A stretch of DNA of 64,000 nucleotides, from contig JASDDO010000016.1 in the NCBI GenBank assembly GCA_030015575.1, forward strand, positions 111,123,241 to 111,187,240. Direction: 5' to 3'. Source of the DNA: Agapanthus africanus. Taxonomy: Eukaryota > Streptophyta > Magnoliopsida > Asparagales > Amaryllidaceae. The first letter of the stretch is position 1. Every line of letters starts with the position of its first letter. Below the pieces are notes generated by a model. It worked only from the letters and a program-made list of their open reading frames with translations, ran no database searches and had not been told where the DNA came from. The position numbers and the translations under genes are program-made. Positions 34,301-44,737 of the stretch are shown one piece after another.

Positions 34301-37300
34301 CGAGCTCAGGAAAAGATGCGATTGACGTCAATAAACTTGTCGAAGAATTGGGGTGTATCATTGGTATGATAGCATCGACTAGGGGCCACATTCAATCAAT
34401 CCATCCCGCCTGAACTACTTCCTTACCCACCATCTCAAAGTCATCCACAACACCACTAATCCATGCCATCCCAATCATTCGTTGAAATGCCCCAAACATC
34501 CCCACCACAGCCCCAATTTCAACCGCAACACCAATCCCAAAACCACCATTACAATCGACCACCATGATAAAGTATTATTAGCTATGGGCCTATTTGCAAT
34601 ATGAATATATCTTGAGAGTTTCTTGTACATAGTCAATCTGACTTCCTTATAAACTAGGGTAAATTCTGCCCGATGTGCGGGATCTGTGTATTAGGATCTC
34701 GTTGAAATTGTTCGTTCAAAAAATGGTTTGAATAAAGAACAATGAAAGGTCAGCATAAGTCCATTTAAAAAATTTTAATGTATCAAAAAAAATTATTTAG
34801 CCATTTTATCTTTTACTTTTGTTAAAATTAATATATGAATGTGCTCAAATATATGTTCATAATTGGCAACTGAAAATATTGCATAAACAATTAATTTAAG
34901 AGGTATCACTTGAGTATTGAATAGTCAACAAGGAAACATCATGATAACTATTTGATTCATATAATATCAAATAGAAAGACAAATTCCAAATGTGGGGTAA
35001 AAAAATTCAACATGCAGATATATCACTAAAATGATTTACCACAACAATTTTTTGGTGGCTGCAAACACAGGTGCTTGGAGGCAGACACCGATGGCTTTTA
35101 TTTTAAAAACCAATCTTTAAAAGCCGCTCTTTCATTCTTTCAAAACCTAAGACAACGCCACACTTGCTCTGGAGCCCACAGGCATAGATGGCAACATAGA
35201 TAATGGCATGTGTCAATTATCTTTTAAATAATAAGTTTTTATTTCCTGAACTAAGAAGAGGAGGTGGTAGCTACATGGAGTAATTTGAGAGATCCACTGA
35301 AAGATATTTTGAGAACATTCCCCTTTTACCCCATGAGGTGGACCAGATGACCATACATATCCCCGGTAAATATTTTGAATGCCACATATTGTCCTGATTT
35401 TTCTCGAACTGGGGGCAAACTATAGCTAATGAAGAGGGCAAAGAAGGAAAATCCGTAAAAGTCAGCTGCTGCGAAAGATTCACTCTTGCAACCAGCTTTG
35501 GTAGGAAGAGTAGATGATTAGGCAGCAAGAGTTGTGAGTTTTGAGGTTGAAAATTGTATGAAATTAATATTTCCTTGTTATTCCTTTCTTGCAATAAGTT
35601 AGGGTTATCATAGGAGTAGCTTTATTATTACTAGTGCTTTATTTTGGTTCTTCTTTTCAGTAATGAATTTAGGATTATCATAGAAGTAGCTTCATCAATT
35701 CTTGCAACTAGTTTTTGCAATTAGTTCGTCTTACTAGTTAATTTGTAATGGATAGTGGTCAGTGGAAAAATATGAAGAGGACGCCCCTCATCTCTACTAA
35801 TCAAAGATGCAATCAGCATCAATGAGAGCACCAGAGACTTGGGGGTGTATCATGAACCTCCCAGCCCAACACCTTCCAGTAGCTCGTGCAACTCTATTTT
35901 ATATTTCTTTTGTTTATCTAGAAGTTTCAGCCATTTAGTTTGATAAGCAGCTGTAGGTTTGATCCTTTTCACAGTTTATTCTTGTTGTGTGCTCATTACT
36001 AATTGCAAAACTTTCCTTGTAGTGTGAATTACACAACCCATTGGTAATCCCAAAAACCAGGATGATTGGAAACCATTACTAGTTTATGTTATGCCTACTT
36101 TCTGGAAACATGTATGCGTTATCAATTCGAAAGCACACACACACACTGCATGGTAGACTGGATATTATTTAACATTGCAACTCGTTTCATTTTTTTTCCT
36201 TTTGAATTTCTTTCCACTTATTTTTGTTTCCCGTGGAATAGCCTTTGCATAAATTACAGTTTGTAGTCTATACTATCCTTTGTTGGCAAGCTCAACAGTT
36301 GTGTCCTATATGTTTTATACATCACAGGGACAAGATTGTTTTATATGCAAAAGAAGAGGCCACATTGCAAGAAACTGCCCAGATAAGCATAATCGTACCT
36401 CTCAAGATTATACTATCTGCTTACGATGTGGAAACTTAGGACATGATATGCTGTCGTGTAAAAATGACTATGCACCTGATGATCTGAAGGTTAATGATCT
36501 TTTTTCCCCACCCTTGTAACTAAATATTCATACATTCTTCTTTTTTCTCATGGTCTACCATGGTGTGAAGTGTTATTGTATACATTGGCCTGCCATAAAT
36601 AGTTAGCTCTTTATTTTTTCTCTCTGAAAGCAAAGCCCTTTTGTTGTATGGTGTTGGATAGGTTTAACAGTTAATCTTTCTCATCACATTTGTGCCACAC
36701 TAACCATTTTGGATTGAGCAGGAAATGCAATGCTATGTTTGCAAGAACTATGGCCACCTTTGTTGTGTGGAATTTGTGGATAATGGTCCAACAGCAGTCT
36801 CTTGTTACAATTGTGCCCAATCCGGCCATACTGGTCTTGTAAGTCAAATCAATCCTTTGATCTCAATTCATTGTTTTATTCATCTCTTCTTCTGCCTGTG
36901 AATTTTAACTGGATTGTTATGAAAAAATACATTAGGGATGTGCAATGTCACGTGGTGAGAATCATGAGGTTACTGATGTTGCATCCTCAGCTCTATGCTA
37001 CAAATGCGGTGAAGAAGGGCATTTTGCACGAGGGTGCACTAAGAAGTTGAAGGTTTGTTTGAAGAATTATTTAATGCCAGCTTCTCGTTAATTTTGGTTG
37101 CGTAAGTTCTGAGAAGAATGATTACAGACAGAAGATGCTATAGACATAACATTGGAAATTTCTTAAAAAGAGGACACGACAACAAAATGACAATACGATA
37201 GAATATTATTGTGTGTACGTGTGTCTGCACACGCACACACATATGATTCAAGTAGCAAAGAGAGTGCATATTACTCGCGCACATTGATATGTTTGTGTTT

Positions 37301-38765
37301 CCAATTTCCGCCACACATAATTATAAAATTATAGCAATACCTTACGCTTGTGCTAAAGCTGAATCTATCTTACATCTATGACTGCATAAGAAATAAACAT
37401 TGGTTTATTTATTTAATAATGTAACAACTTCACTTATCTCAGTATTTGGACTTCCTTTTCCATCTTTGACACACACACACCCCATCTATGATATATAAAT
37501 GAAAGTAATAAGGGAAAAATGGGTGCAACTCCCTAGCTTAGAAAAGCAATAGGTTTAGGTCTGGCCCAAAAAGCAATAGGTTTAGGTTCCTATAGTACAT
37601 TGATTATTCTTTATGCCAACACTGTCGTTTTAGGTAAACTGCTATATTTACCTTTTAAAGTACTATAGTTTTCTTTTAAAATACTACATTTATGTTTTAA
37701 AGTAGTACATTTGTGTTAAAATACTATATTTGATATAAAAACTACTACATTTACCTTTTAAAGTACTACAGTTATATTTCAAAGTACTACATTTATATTA
37801 TAAAGTACTACATTTGTGTTAAAATATTGCATTTGACATGAAAAAGTTACATTTTTAATTAAAAATACTATATTTATTACATTTGACCTATTTCAATATA
37901 AATATAGCACTTTAGAAGATAAATGTAGCACTTTAAAAGATATATGTAGCACTTCACTTGAAAGGGCAGTGTTAGCATAAAGAATAATAAATGTACTATA
38001 GGGACCTAAATCTATTGTTTTTAGGTTAGGGACCTAAACCTATTGCTTTTTGGGCTAGGGACCTAAACCTATTACCTTTTTAAGTTAGGGACTTGGACCC
38101 CCCATTTTTTCCAAGTAATAAATATTTTGGTATGTAATGATTACAAGAAATGTTTGTGAAACTGAGAACATTTGTCCGAAAAGTGTCCAAGACTAAAAGT
38201 ATTTAATATGATCTCTGGGATAAATATGCAGTTTGACCACCGAGAAGGTGGATTTTCTATCCCTCAGAAGTTTCCTAAGAAAAATAGAGATCCCTCGGGG
38301 TCCCGATCAGTGCCAAGTGACTTCAGCAAGCAACATAAGAAAAAGAAAAAGTTTGAGTACGACGAGCATGAGGACAGATGGAACTCTACAAGCAAGCCAC
38401 ATAATAAAAAGAAAAAGTTTGAGTACGACGAGGTCGAGGACAGATGGAACATGACAAACCCTAAGCCAAGGACAAGGGGTGGTTGGATTGTTGATGATCC
38501 TGGTGACTTCCCTAGAAGAACGATGAAAGCAAACCCTTGGAAGTCTCCCTCAACAACCCCTAATACTAGAAAAAGCCATAAGCCCTACTCATCTTCTGTA
38601 GGGCACTATTCCACCCCGCAATCTCCTTGTAAGAAACACATATCCTTTGCTGAAACTCATGATACTTATGCTTCGACTTATGCTTCAACAAGCGGTCATC
38701 ATCACCATGGGTACTCTGCCCCTAGATATTATGGCAACTCCCTAGGTTACCATGGGAGGTATTAG
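25397..38765 (+). CDS. CCHC zinc-knuckle protein, ZCCHC7/Air-like, seven exons
   Basis: Exons by splice signals and phase: 25,397-25,729; 27,343-27,492; 28,250-28,408; 36,328-36,489; 36,722-36,838; 36,936-37,052; about 38,232-38,765. All junctions are phase 0, giving about 523 residues. Exon 1 encodes an acidic, Ser/Lys-rich head. Exons 3-6 carry seven knuckles: CFNCGEEGHIVADC, CFVCGMFGHNAKRC, CFICKRRGHIARNC, CLRCGNLGHDMLSC, an irregular CYVCKNYGHLCC, CYNCAQSGHTGLGC (split over exons 5/6) and CYKCGEEGHFARGC. RGPRYFDP precedes the first. Exon 7 is a basic Lys-rich tail with a 22-residue tandem duplication and RGGWIVDDP. Air1/Air2/ZCCHC7 proteins bind RNA for the nuclear TRAMP-type surveillance complex; the role here is inferred from that layout. 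The exon 7 acceptor is uncertain: AG at 38,230-38,231 is chosen, 38,182-38,183 is an alternative. Intron 3 is about 7.9 kb. Confidence 0.87.
25730..27342 (+). other. intron 1 of the zinc-knuckle gene
   Basis: GTGAGT donor to TTACAG acceptor. AT-rich; no repeat or gene recognised in it. Confidence 0.75.
27493..28249 (+). other. intron 2 with two alternating purine-pyrimidine tracts
   Basis: GTATGT donor, GATTAG acceptor. It contains GT/GCGT-type repeats at about 27,955-27,988 and 28,150-28,202. No gene. Confidence 0.75.
29016..29599. mobile_element. foldback MITE with long arms, one arm duplicated
   Basis: The left end GGGGAGTGATCTATTGCAAAC pairs with the right end (reverse) GGGAAGTGATTCATTGCAAAC. 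The inverted arms are about 150 bp (29,017-29,165 and 29,445-29,599). A second inverted copy (about 29,228-29,388) lies between them as a direct duplicate of the right arm. Both flanks are TATATA runs, so the target duplication cannot be delimited. Confidence 0.72.
29732..29808. repeat. 38-bp tandem duplication
   Basis: ATTTATTGCAAATGACAAGA with GGGTAGTTGAAAGAACTC is followed directly by a second, near-identical copy. It lies in intron 3. Confidence 0.75.
30385..30600 (-). repeat. LTR-like copy, inverted
   Basis: About 215 bp matching the reverse complement of 34,140-34,360, including ATGATAAAGCTATTCCTAA and CTGAGCTCG. Probably a solo remnant of the same small element. Confidence 0.55.
31089..31650. 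mobile_element. hAT-type MITE
   Basis: Ends CAGTGTTGAAAAATACG (left) and, reversed, CAAGGTTGCAAAACACG (right). The flanks are ATCTTCAA (31,081-31,088) and GTCTTCAA (31,651-31,658), an 8-bp target duplication with one mismatch. 562 bp, no coding sequence, and repeated CGGTTGATTA/TAATCGG words inside. 8-bp duplications and CA..TG ends are typical of hAT transposons. Confidence 0.78.
33700..35852 (+). mobile_element. decayed small LTR element
   Basis: LTR-like copies at about 34,125-34,360 and 35,505-35,852 both end GGGGTGTATCA. The first is followed by TGGTATGATAGC (34,362-34,373), two mismatches from the Met-tRNA primer site. The sequence after it is Gln/Pro-rich when translated (about 34,380-34,565), as in some gag proteins. 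A block at about 33,970-34,120 is repeated at 34,565-34,650. No intact pol is seen. Confidence 0.5.
37511..38112. mobile_element. foldback MITE in intron 6
   Basis: 602 bp flanked by perfect 8-bp direct repeats AAGTAATA (37,503-37,510 and 38,113-38,120). The inverted arms exceed 130 bp: left GGGAAAAATGGG, AGCAATAGGTTTAGG (twice), then TATAGTACATTGATTATTCT. The right arm mirrors these in reverse order. The centre is made of repeated 'aaagtactacattt' words. The right end lies about 110 bp before the chosen acceptor of exon 7. hAT-like from the 8-bp duplication; the arm length also fits Mutator-like MITEs. Confidence 0.82.
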
Positions 38766-41003
38766 CTGTGTGTGAAGTTTGATATTGTATTCTGAAGCTC
38801 TCAAGAGCGGTTGGTGCAGTCACAGCCTCTGTAATTTTTCTCTACCGAAACTGCTATAAGGGGATCCTAGCATCATCAAATTCTCATAAGAGTAAGCATT
38901 TTCGGCAGGTTCACTTTGTAACAGTCCCCATTGTTTGATTACCTAAATCGTGTTGAAAGGAAAGTTCCTTCTTCTTTCTTTCTTTTTTTATTGTGTTTTG
39001 TTTAAGTGTTTAATGAAAACTGAGATGGGCTCTTGTGCATGCTGCCCACTTTATGTCACAGTGAAATCGCTTGTTGAATTTATATAGATTCAAGTCAATT
39101 TTAACATGTAGTAGTTCCCTTTTCTAAATTTTTGGCTTGTTCTTATGGACAGTTGCATAAACATAAGGATTCTTATATTCTGTTGTCGAGCTCGTTGCTG
39201 TGACTGCTAACCCATCTTCATTCCTTCCTGGCTTCTGGTATATATGTTCATTGTGTTTTGTAAGTTACAAGCAGCTTGTTCATGCCAAATTAACCCAAGG
39301 TATATCACTATTGTTGCATATGAGTTTTGGATACTTCAGTTGAGCTCTTACAAGGCAGTCGGAGACGTAGTTATCTGCTGCGGTCTAGCATGATTTGGAC
39401 TCTTAAAGAGCCCTGCGATCACTGCTTTGAATGACAAGTTATGTAAAGTGATGGTGAAAAGCGATCACAGCTCCTGTGTGGCTTCTTCGGAAGTTTCAGA
39501 TAAGTGGTTAATCTGCAAGTTCTTGATAAGCTCAGCTGACTAGCCCCTGCATTGCTTCTGAATCATGCAGTAAGCCTCCTAAAAATAAGTTTTCTGCAGA
39601 TTTATAATCTTGTATAGGAGAGGGAAAAAAATGATACAAGCATAAAGGGAGTTCTCTAATTTTAGGACCCTGCGAAGTTGCACTAAATTATAGATTCTAC
39701 TACTGTGTTCAGTGAAACAATTATATAATGCAGTGTAATAACACGATTCGATCAGTGACATTTTCAATCTAAATTTGTAGATAAGCTGTATTACTGCTCC
39801 TACCGGAGAAAACGAATTAAGACCTAATAATCTGTGTATTCTTCTGGCCTTCACTGCAGAAAAATACGAATGAAAAAAGTAATCTTCCCTAAAGATCTTG
39901 CAATATATATTCGTTACTATAAGGAATGCTCACAGCAGATATTTTACATACAAGCTCTACCTTATTAAACTAACAACAAACCCCTTGCAAATTATCAAAA
40001 AGAAAGAAAAAAATTAAAGAGAAAGAAACAGTACAATCTTCAATCCAGCTATCTACAAATACCTTGTAATTACTAATTTCAACAGTTTGCAACACACTGT
40101 TCTTCGACAATAGGAGTAGCTTTAAAACCCCTAGTCAAATAGGTATCAAACTCATCTCTAATTCTTTTTTTTTTTTAATTCATAGCAAATGCTATTATCA
40201 AGGGGAAAATGTCGCTGTGAACTTAACATCCAAGGTTGGCTATGAAGTGCACTCACATTCTGCTGTCTGGATGGGGTCCTGCTTTTAAGCTGGGATGGGA
40301 CCCAAAACAGTAGACCAAGTTGGCTATGAACTTCACAGCCACATTAATCTCAATAATCAATGAATGGATATAATTAAATTTGGGCCAGATGGCTTCAATT
40401 TCTCGTAGCTAACCTAAGTTGTTTCTTCTTCTTCTTCTGTTTTAAAAAAATGGAACTGGTGCATAAGTCTCATTCAAACACACACCACATACCATGCACA
40501 TAACACACGCACCTAAGAGACCCATGAATTTGCCCCAAAAGTGTTAATTTGTGGCCCCTTCCCCTTCCGGGGGTTCGAACCCTACCGAGCTATTGCTCAT
40601 TGGTCAGCTAACTTAAGTATATTAATATCTGATTTATTTTTTTTATAATAACCCCATAAGTTGAAGCTTTTTCAAGGAAATCTATATCTTCAAATAAATC
40701 AAATGGCAACAACAATTTTTTCTTTTAAAAAAGGTAACCAATGAATAAGATGATGCAAGCAAGATGATAGAAGAACAAGCTCACAATCAAACAAATTACA
40801 AAACTGGAGAGATGGTAGTTTTACTAAATTTGATTCCATGATCAATCATCTTTTTTTTTCTTGCATTATGAGTATATTTCTATCACAATGTGTAACTTAA
40901 AATTATTAAGTTTCTTCCTAGTATCAAGAAACACTATTTTCTTTCACTGACGAACCATCTTTCTAGTTCTGTCAAACAACACAAAAACTATACATAACCA
41001 TGT
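38766..41003. other. intergenic region between convergent genes
   Basis: 3' UTRs of both genes are expected here. No gene seen. A palindromic GGTTCGAACCC (about 40,573) resembles a tRNA-type B box and could mark a decayed SINE, but the A box is poor. Confidence 0.5.
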
Positions 41004-44000
41004 CTATTTCCCCAACGCTCCCTCTGTTTTCAACCCGAACCCAAACGGGTACAGTGGGTCGTAATGCGGGTCCCCGACATTCATCGGCAGCTGATCCACC
41101 CTCCTAAACCAAGTCCTCGACAGCTTCCCTCCAAACCCATAGTCCCCAAACAGCACATCCGCAACGCCTTGCCCTTCTGTTCCCGGAAGCCAGGAGGCCA
41201 CAACTGCATCCATCGATTTCAGATACGGTTCTATCACAAGCGGCCTTCCTGAGACAAGCACGACGACACACTTTATTGACCTGCAGACCGTTTGGATCGT
41301 GCGTGTTCCCTGGTCAGGGATGATGAGGTTGTTGAGGTCGTCGCCCTTGGTCTCTGAGTAGGGGGTTTCACCGACGACGATGATCGCGTAGGTGAAGTTG
41401 TTGGACTTGATGAAACTGGCGTCGGGGGTTTCGGAGTGAACGATGGTGGTTGATGGGGATACAGTTGACTTGATGGCATCGAGGATTGTGGTTCCTGTAA
41501 AAATGAAAGACCCAGTGTAATCATTCAGCAACAAATTTACATTAGCACTTAATGAAATTAATCTGAGAAATATAAAGGAGAGTTGAATTTCGGAAATCTC
41601 ACCAATTGTGATATTTCCACTGGATCCTTGCCAGTCAACAGTCCAGCCACCACATTGATAACCCAAGTTATCGGCATGGCTTCCGGCTACTAGGATTTTT
41701 TCCGCATTTTTAGGGAGAGGCAGCAATGGATTCTTTCGAGATTTTCCGTTTTTCAGCAGCACAAGTGATTTCCTCACAGCTTCTCTAGCCAACTCCCTGT
41801 GCTCCTGTTTAGATTTCAACACTCTTTAGTCTTTATTTTAAAGGAAACTTTTTCATGACAGTCTACCGCATCCGAAATAGACTTTTGAATATGTTCGCAT
41901 AACATGTATTAGACACTTCTATGAAAATATTATACGAGACACATGAAATAAGGAATCAAGAACATGTGATCTCTTCGGAAATCACACAACCGATTTCTTG
42001 CTTTAGAGTGAAAAGTTATACCGCGTGAGCTATGTTCAATTGATAGCATTAATTATTCACTTGGTTGGTTATGACAAATCATTTATGAAAGCCATAAATG
42101 TTCTTATATCATAAGCAAATCTACTATTAGCTTCCAAATGTCGCAAGAAACTAACAGAAAACAATCTATTTGAAGCGTTATCTACAATGCATTATGAATT
42201 TTTTTTTTACAGAAAATCCAAGCAAACCCTAAATCTTGTGAAAAATACCTTCTTTCCCAGCTGATTAGTCAATCTAAGATCAGCAAGAGGGTTCTCAAAG
42301 AGACCCATTGTGAACTTCACACGAAGAATTCTCTGTACGGCGTCATCGATTCTGCTCATGGGGATCACTCTCTTGTTCACAAGGCTCGTCAGATCATCGA
42401 TGAACTCCTCATAGTTGTAAGGCACCATTATCTGTAACACAAACCTAAGCTCAAAATTCACATTTTATTCTACTCTACATAACAAAAGAAGAGATACCGA
42501 CCATATCGATACCGGCGCTAATTCCAGCTTGAACAGAATATGTGTAGTTTACACCAGCTGGATTGGTGATCCTATCGATTCCCTGCCAATCTGAGATCAC
42601 AAATCCCTGAAAAAAAATATTGTACAACCGTTGGAGCATCAACTACGGAGATTTTAATTTTTTTTCGCGTTTAGCCTACCCTGAAATTAAGCTTCTTTTT
42701 GAGGAAGCCAGTGATGAGGTTTCGATTAGCATGCATCTTCATGCCGTTCCAGCTCGAGTATGAGATCATGACAGTGGAAACACCGTTTGCGACGGCGTTA
42801 AGGTAAGCGGGCATGTGTATGCTGAAGAGTTCTTGTCGGTCGATGATAGTGTTGGCCTCGTTGATCCCACGTTGGGTTCCTCCATCACCGACAAAGTGCT
42901 TGGCACAGGCTGCAACCTTGTCTCTGACAATCCATAATAACAGATGAGCAACGGTAGTTTAATAGTAGGAGAATTATTGGTATTAGAAGATATTCTCTTT
43001 TTTTTTTCATGTTTGAATGAAACAAGGGAACTTCTAGCATGTGGCCAATATAACTTGTGAAGGCTAAATTACAGTAAACTGCCCTTAATTATGAGCATGT
43101 TCACTAAACTACCTTAAAGATTTTTTTCCTTTCAATTACAACAATCTCCTAAAGTGCTGCATTTAAGGGTGTTTTGGTGAATAAAACTCCCTTAAACCAA
43201 CGTTTACTTGAGTTTACAGTAATAAAAAATATTAACGTAGTTTACTGAAAAACATAGACAGCCAGGATAGTTAATTTTAATTTAGTTTTTTGTAAATTAA
43301 GACACTTCTCATGCACGGTTCTATACTTCACTATAGTCAAGGTAATTAATTGTTTAATTTTATCTCAGGCACGCACGCACGCACGCACGCACGAGTTGTG
43401 ATATCTTACTTTCCACCGACATAAGGACCCTCGTGATTTCTCGGAGCATCTCCTTGTAAACCAGGTATTATCTCTGTCATTGCTTGGACAACCTTGTGGT
43501 CTTCGCTGTAGCTTTCGTAGCACCGGCCCCATCTTGGATCTCTACACACCTGAAGAAAGAAGAATATCAATTCAAAACTCAGATTATTGAATACAAAAAT
43601 ATGAACGATCCTTTCATTAATGTAATTGATCAGAACAATTATGTACAGACTGTTTACCGCGATACACGGAGCAAAAGCATAAGGAATGCCTGTTGCCCTC
43701 ACTTCGAGAGCGGTCGCTGCACCAATTCTCTTCACTAGATCAGGGTCGCTGAGTAAACATTATAAACGCTGAAGTTAGCATCAGCTTTATTACTTCTTTT
43801 CCTTGGTATATCTTTTAGTCAACATCGAAAAGAGAAACCTCTATATATAGAGGCATTTTAGTGAAAAATAATCCCTTGGAACCAAAGTTTTACGGAATTT
43901 ACTGTAATACACAAACTTAAGGTAGCTTAATGAAAACAGTCATATTTAAGGGAAGTTTAGTATGATTTAGCCTAATCAAAAGACCTGAAGCAATTTCCAT

Positions 44001-44564
44001 GATTTACACAAGAAAGTAACTTACCGAGCAGCACCAAGTCCGATGTTGTGAGGGAAAATAGTCGCACCGTAAACATTATTGTTGCCATGAACCGCATCGA
44101 TCCCATATATCATTGGAATCCCCAATCGAGTCGCGAGACAACCTTTCTGAAAGCCGTTTACCATGTTCACCCAAGTCTCTGCCGAGGCCTGAGGAGCCGG
44201 TACGCTTCCTCCACCGCTTAGTAAGCTACCTGGAAAATTCATCAATATTGGCATAATAATTAGAAAAACCTCAAGGTAGTATAGTGAAAAAACAATGATA
44301 GTTAAAGGGTATTTTAGTGTAAGTTGGCCTTTATTTACCTATGAAGTAGTCTTTCAAAACTTGCGCCGATGCAACGCTCCGGTCGATTTGTGTCATTTGG
44401 CCAATCTTTTCAGCAAGTGTCATTCTCTTCATCAGATCCTGTATCCGAACCTCGACGGGTTGTTTAGGGTCCTTGTACATCATATACCCGGCTCGTACAT
44501 TTGATGCACAGGAGAATACCAATAATATGAGGCTCAAACAATTAAGAATTCGCAAACTCCCCAT
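41004..44564 (-). CDS. secreted GH3 beta-glucosidase / exo-beta-glucanase, nine exons
   Basis: Exons (minus): 44,564-44,339; 44,229-44,025; 43,748-43,658; 43,549-43,410; 42,923-42,680; 42,606-42,502; 42,431-42,249; 41,804-41,603; 41,494-41,004. All introns are GT-AG and all phases join, giving 628 residues. The N-terminus is a hydrophobic signal peptide ([15 protein letters not shown]). The (beta/alpha)8 domain has [34 protein letters not shown] and AKHFVGDGG. The nucleophile is D308 in GFVISDW. The second domain carries the acid/base E513 in YSETKGD, then [20 protein letters not shown] near the end. Length and layout match plant cell-wall GH3 enzymes of the barley ExoI type, which release glucose from beta-linked glucans and glucosides in the apoplast. 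Substrate preference is inferred. No defect seen. It converges with the zinc-knuckle gene. Confidence 0.93.
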
Positions 44565-44662
44565 ATTTGATCCAAATATAATATTTTCATCAAAGAAAAG
44601 ATATGGGATATTGGAATTCGGAGGAGATCAACTTACAAGTTGCAATAATGGCAGCCTGCAAT

Positions 44663-44687
44663 GAGAGAGAGAGAGAGAGAGAGAGGG
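44663..44687 (-). repeat. (GA/CT)n microsatellite in the GH3 gene leader
   Basis: Plus strand GAGAGAGA..., CT-rich on the sense strand, about 100 bp before the ATG and downstream of the TATA box. It probably lies in the 5' UTR. Confidence 0.85.
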
Positions 44688-44729
44688 GTTGGACTTGTCA
44701 AGTGCAAAATTATGAACAGAAGAGAGAGA

Positions 44730-44737
44730 ATTTATAG
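44730..44737 (-). promoter_or_regulatory. TATA box of the GH3 gene
   Basis: The minus strand reads CTATAAAT about 165 bp before the ATG. A transcription start near 44,700 would give a leader of about 135 nt. Confidence 0.6.

Larger units (their letters stand above)
28409..36327 (+). other. intron 3, about 7.9 kb, filled with small elements
   Basis: GTAAGC donor, ATCACAG acceptor. It holds a long-arm foldback element (29,016-29,599), a hAT-type MITE (31,089-31,650) and three copies of an LTR-like sequence (30,385-30,600 inverted, 34,125-34,360, 35,505-35,852). Short open frames on the minus strand at 31,799-33,557 (up to 125 codons) match nothing I recognise and may be remains of an element. 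The exons on both sides are intact and in phase. Confidence 0.7.

Noticed and set aside
40480-40610. tRNA-derived SINE candidate with GGTTCGAACCC
   Set aside because: The B-box-like word is palindromic and the A box on either strand is poor. No poly(A) tail or target duplication is seen.
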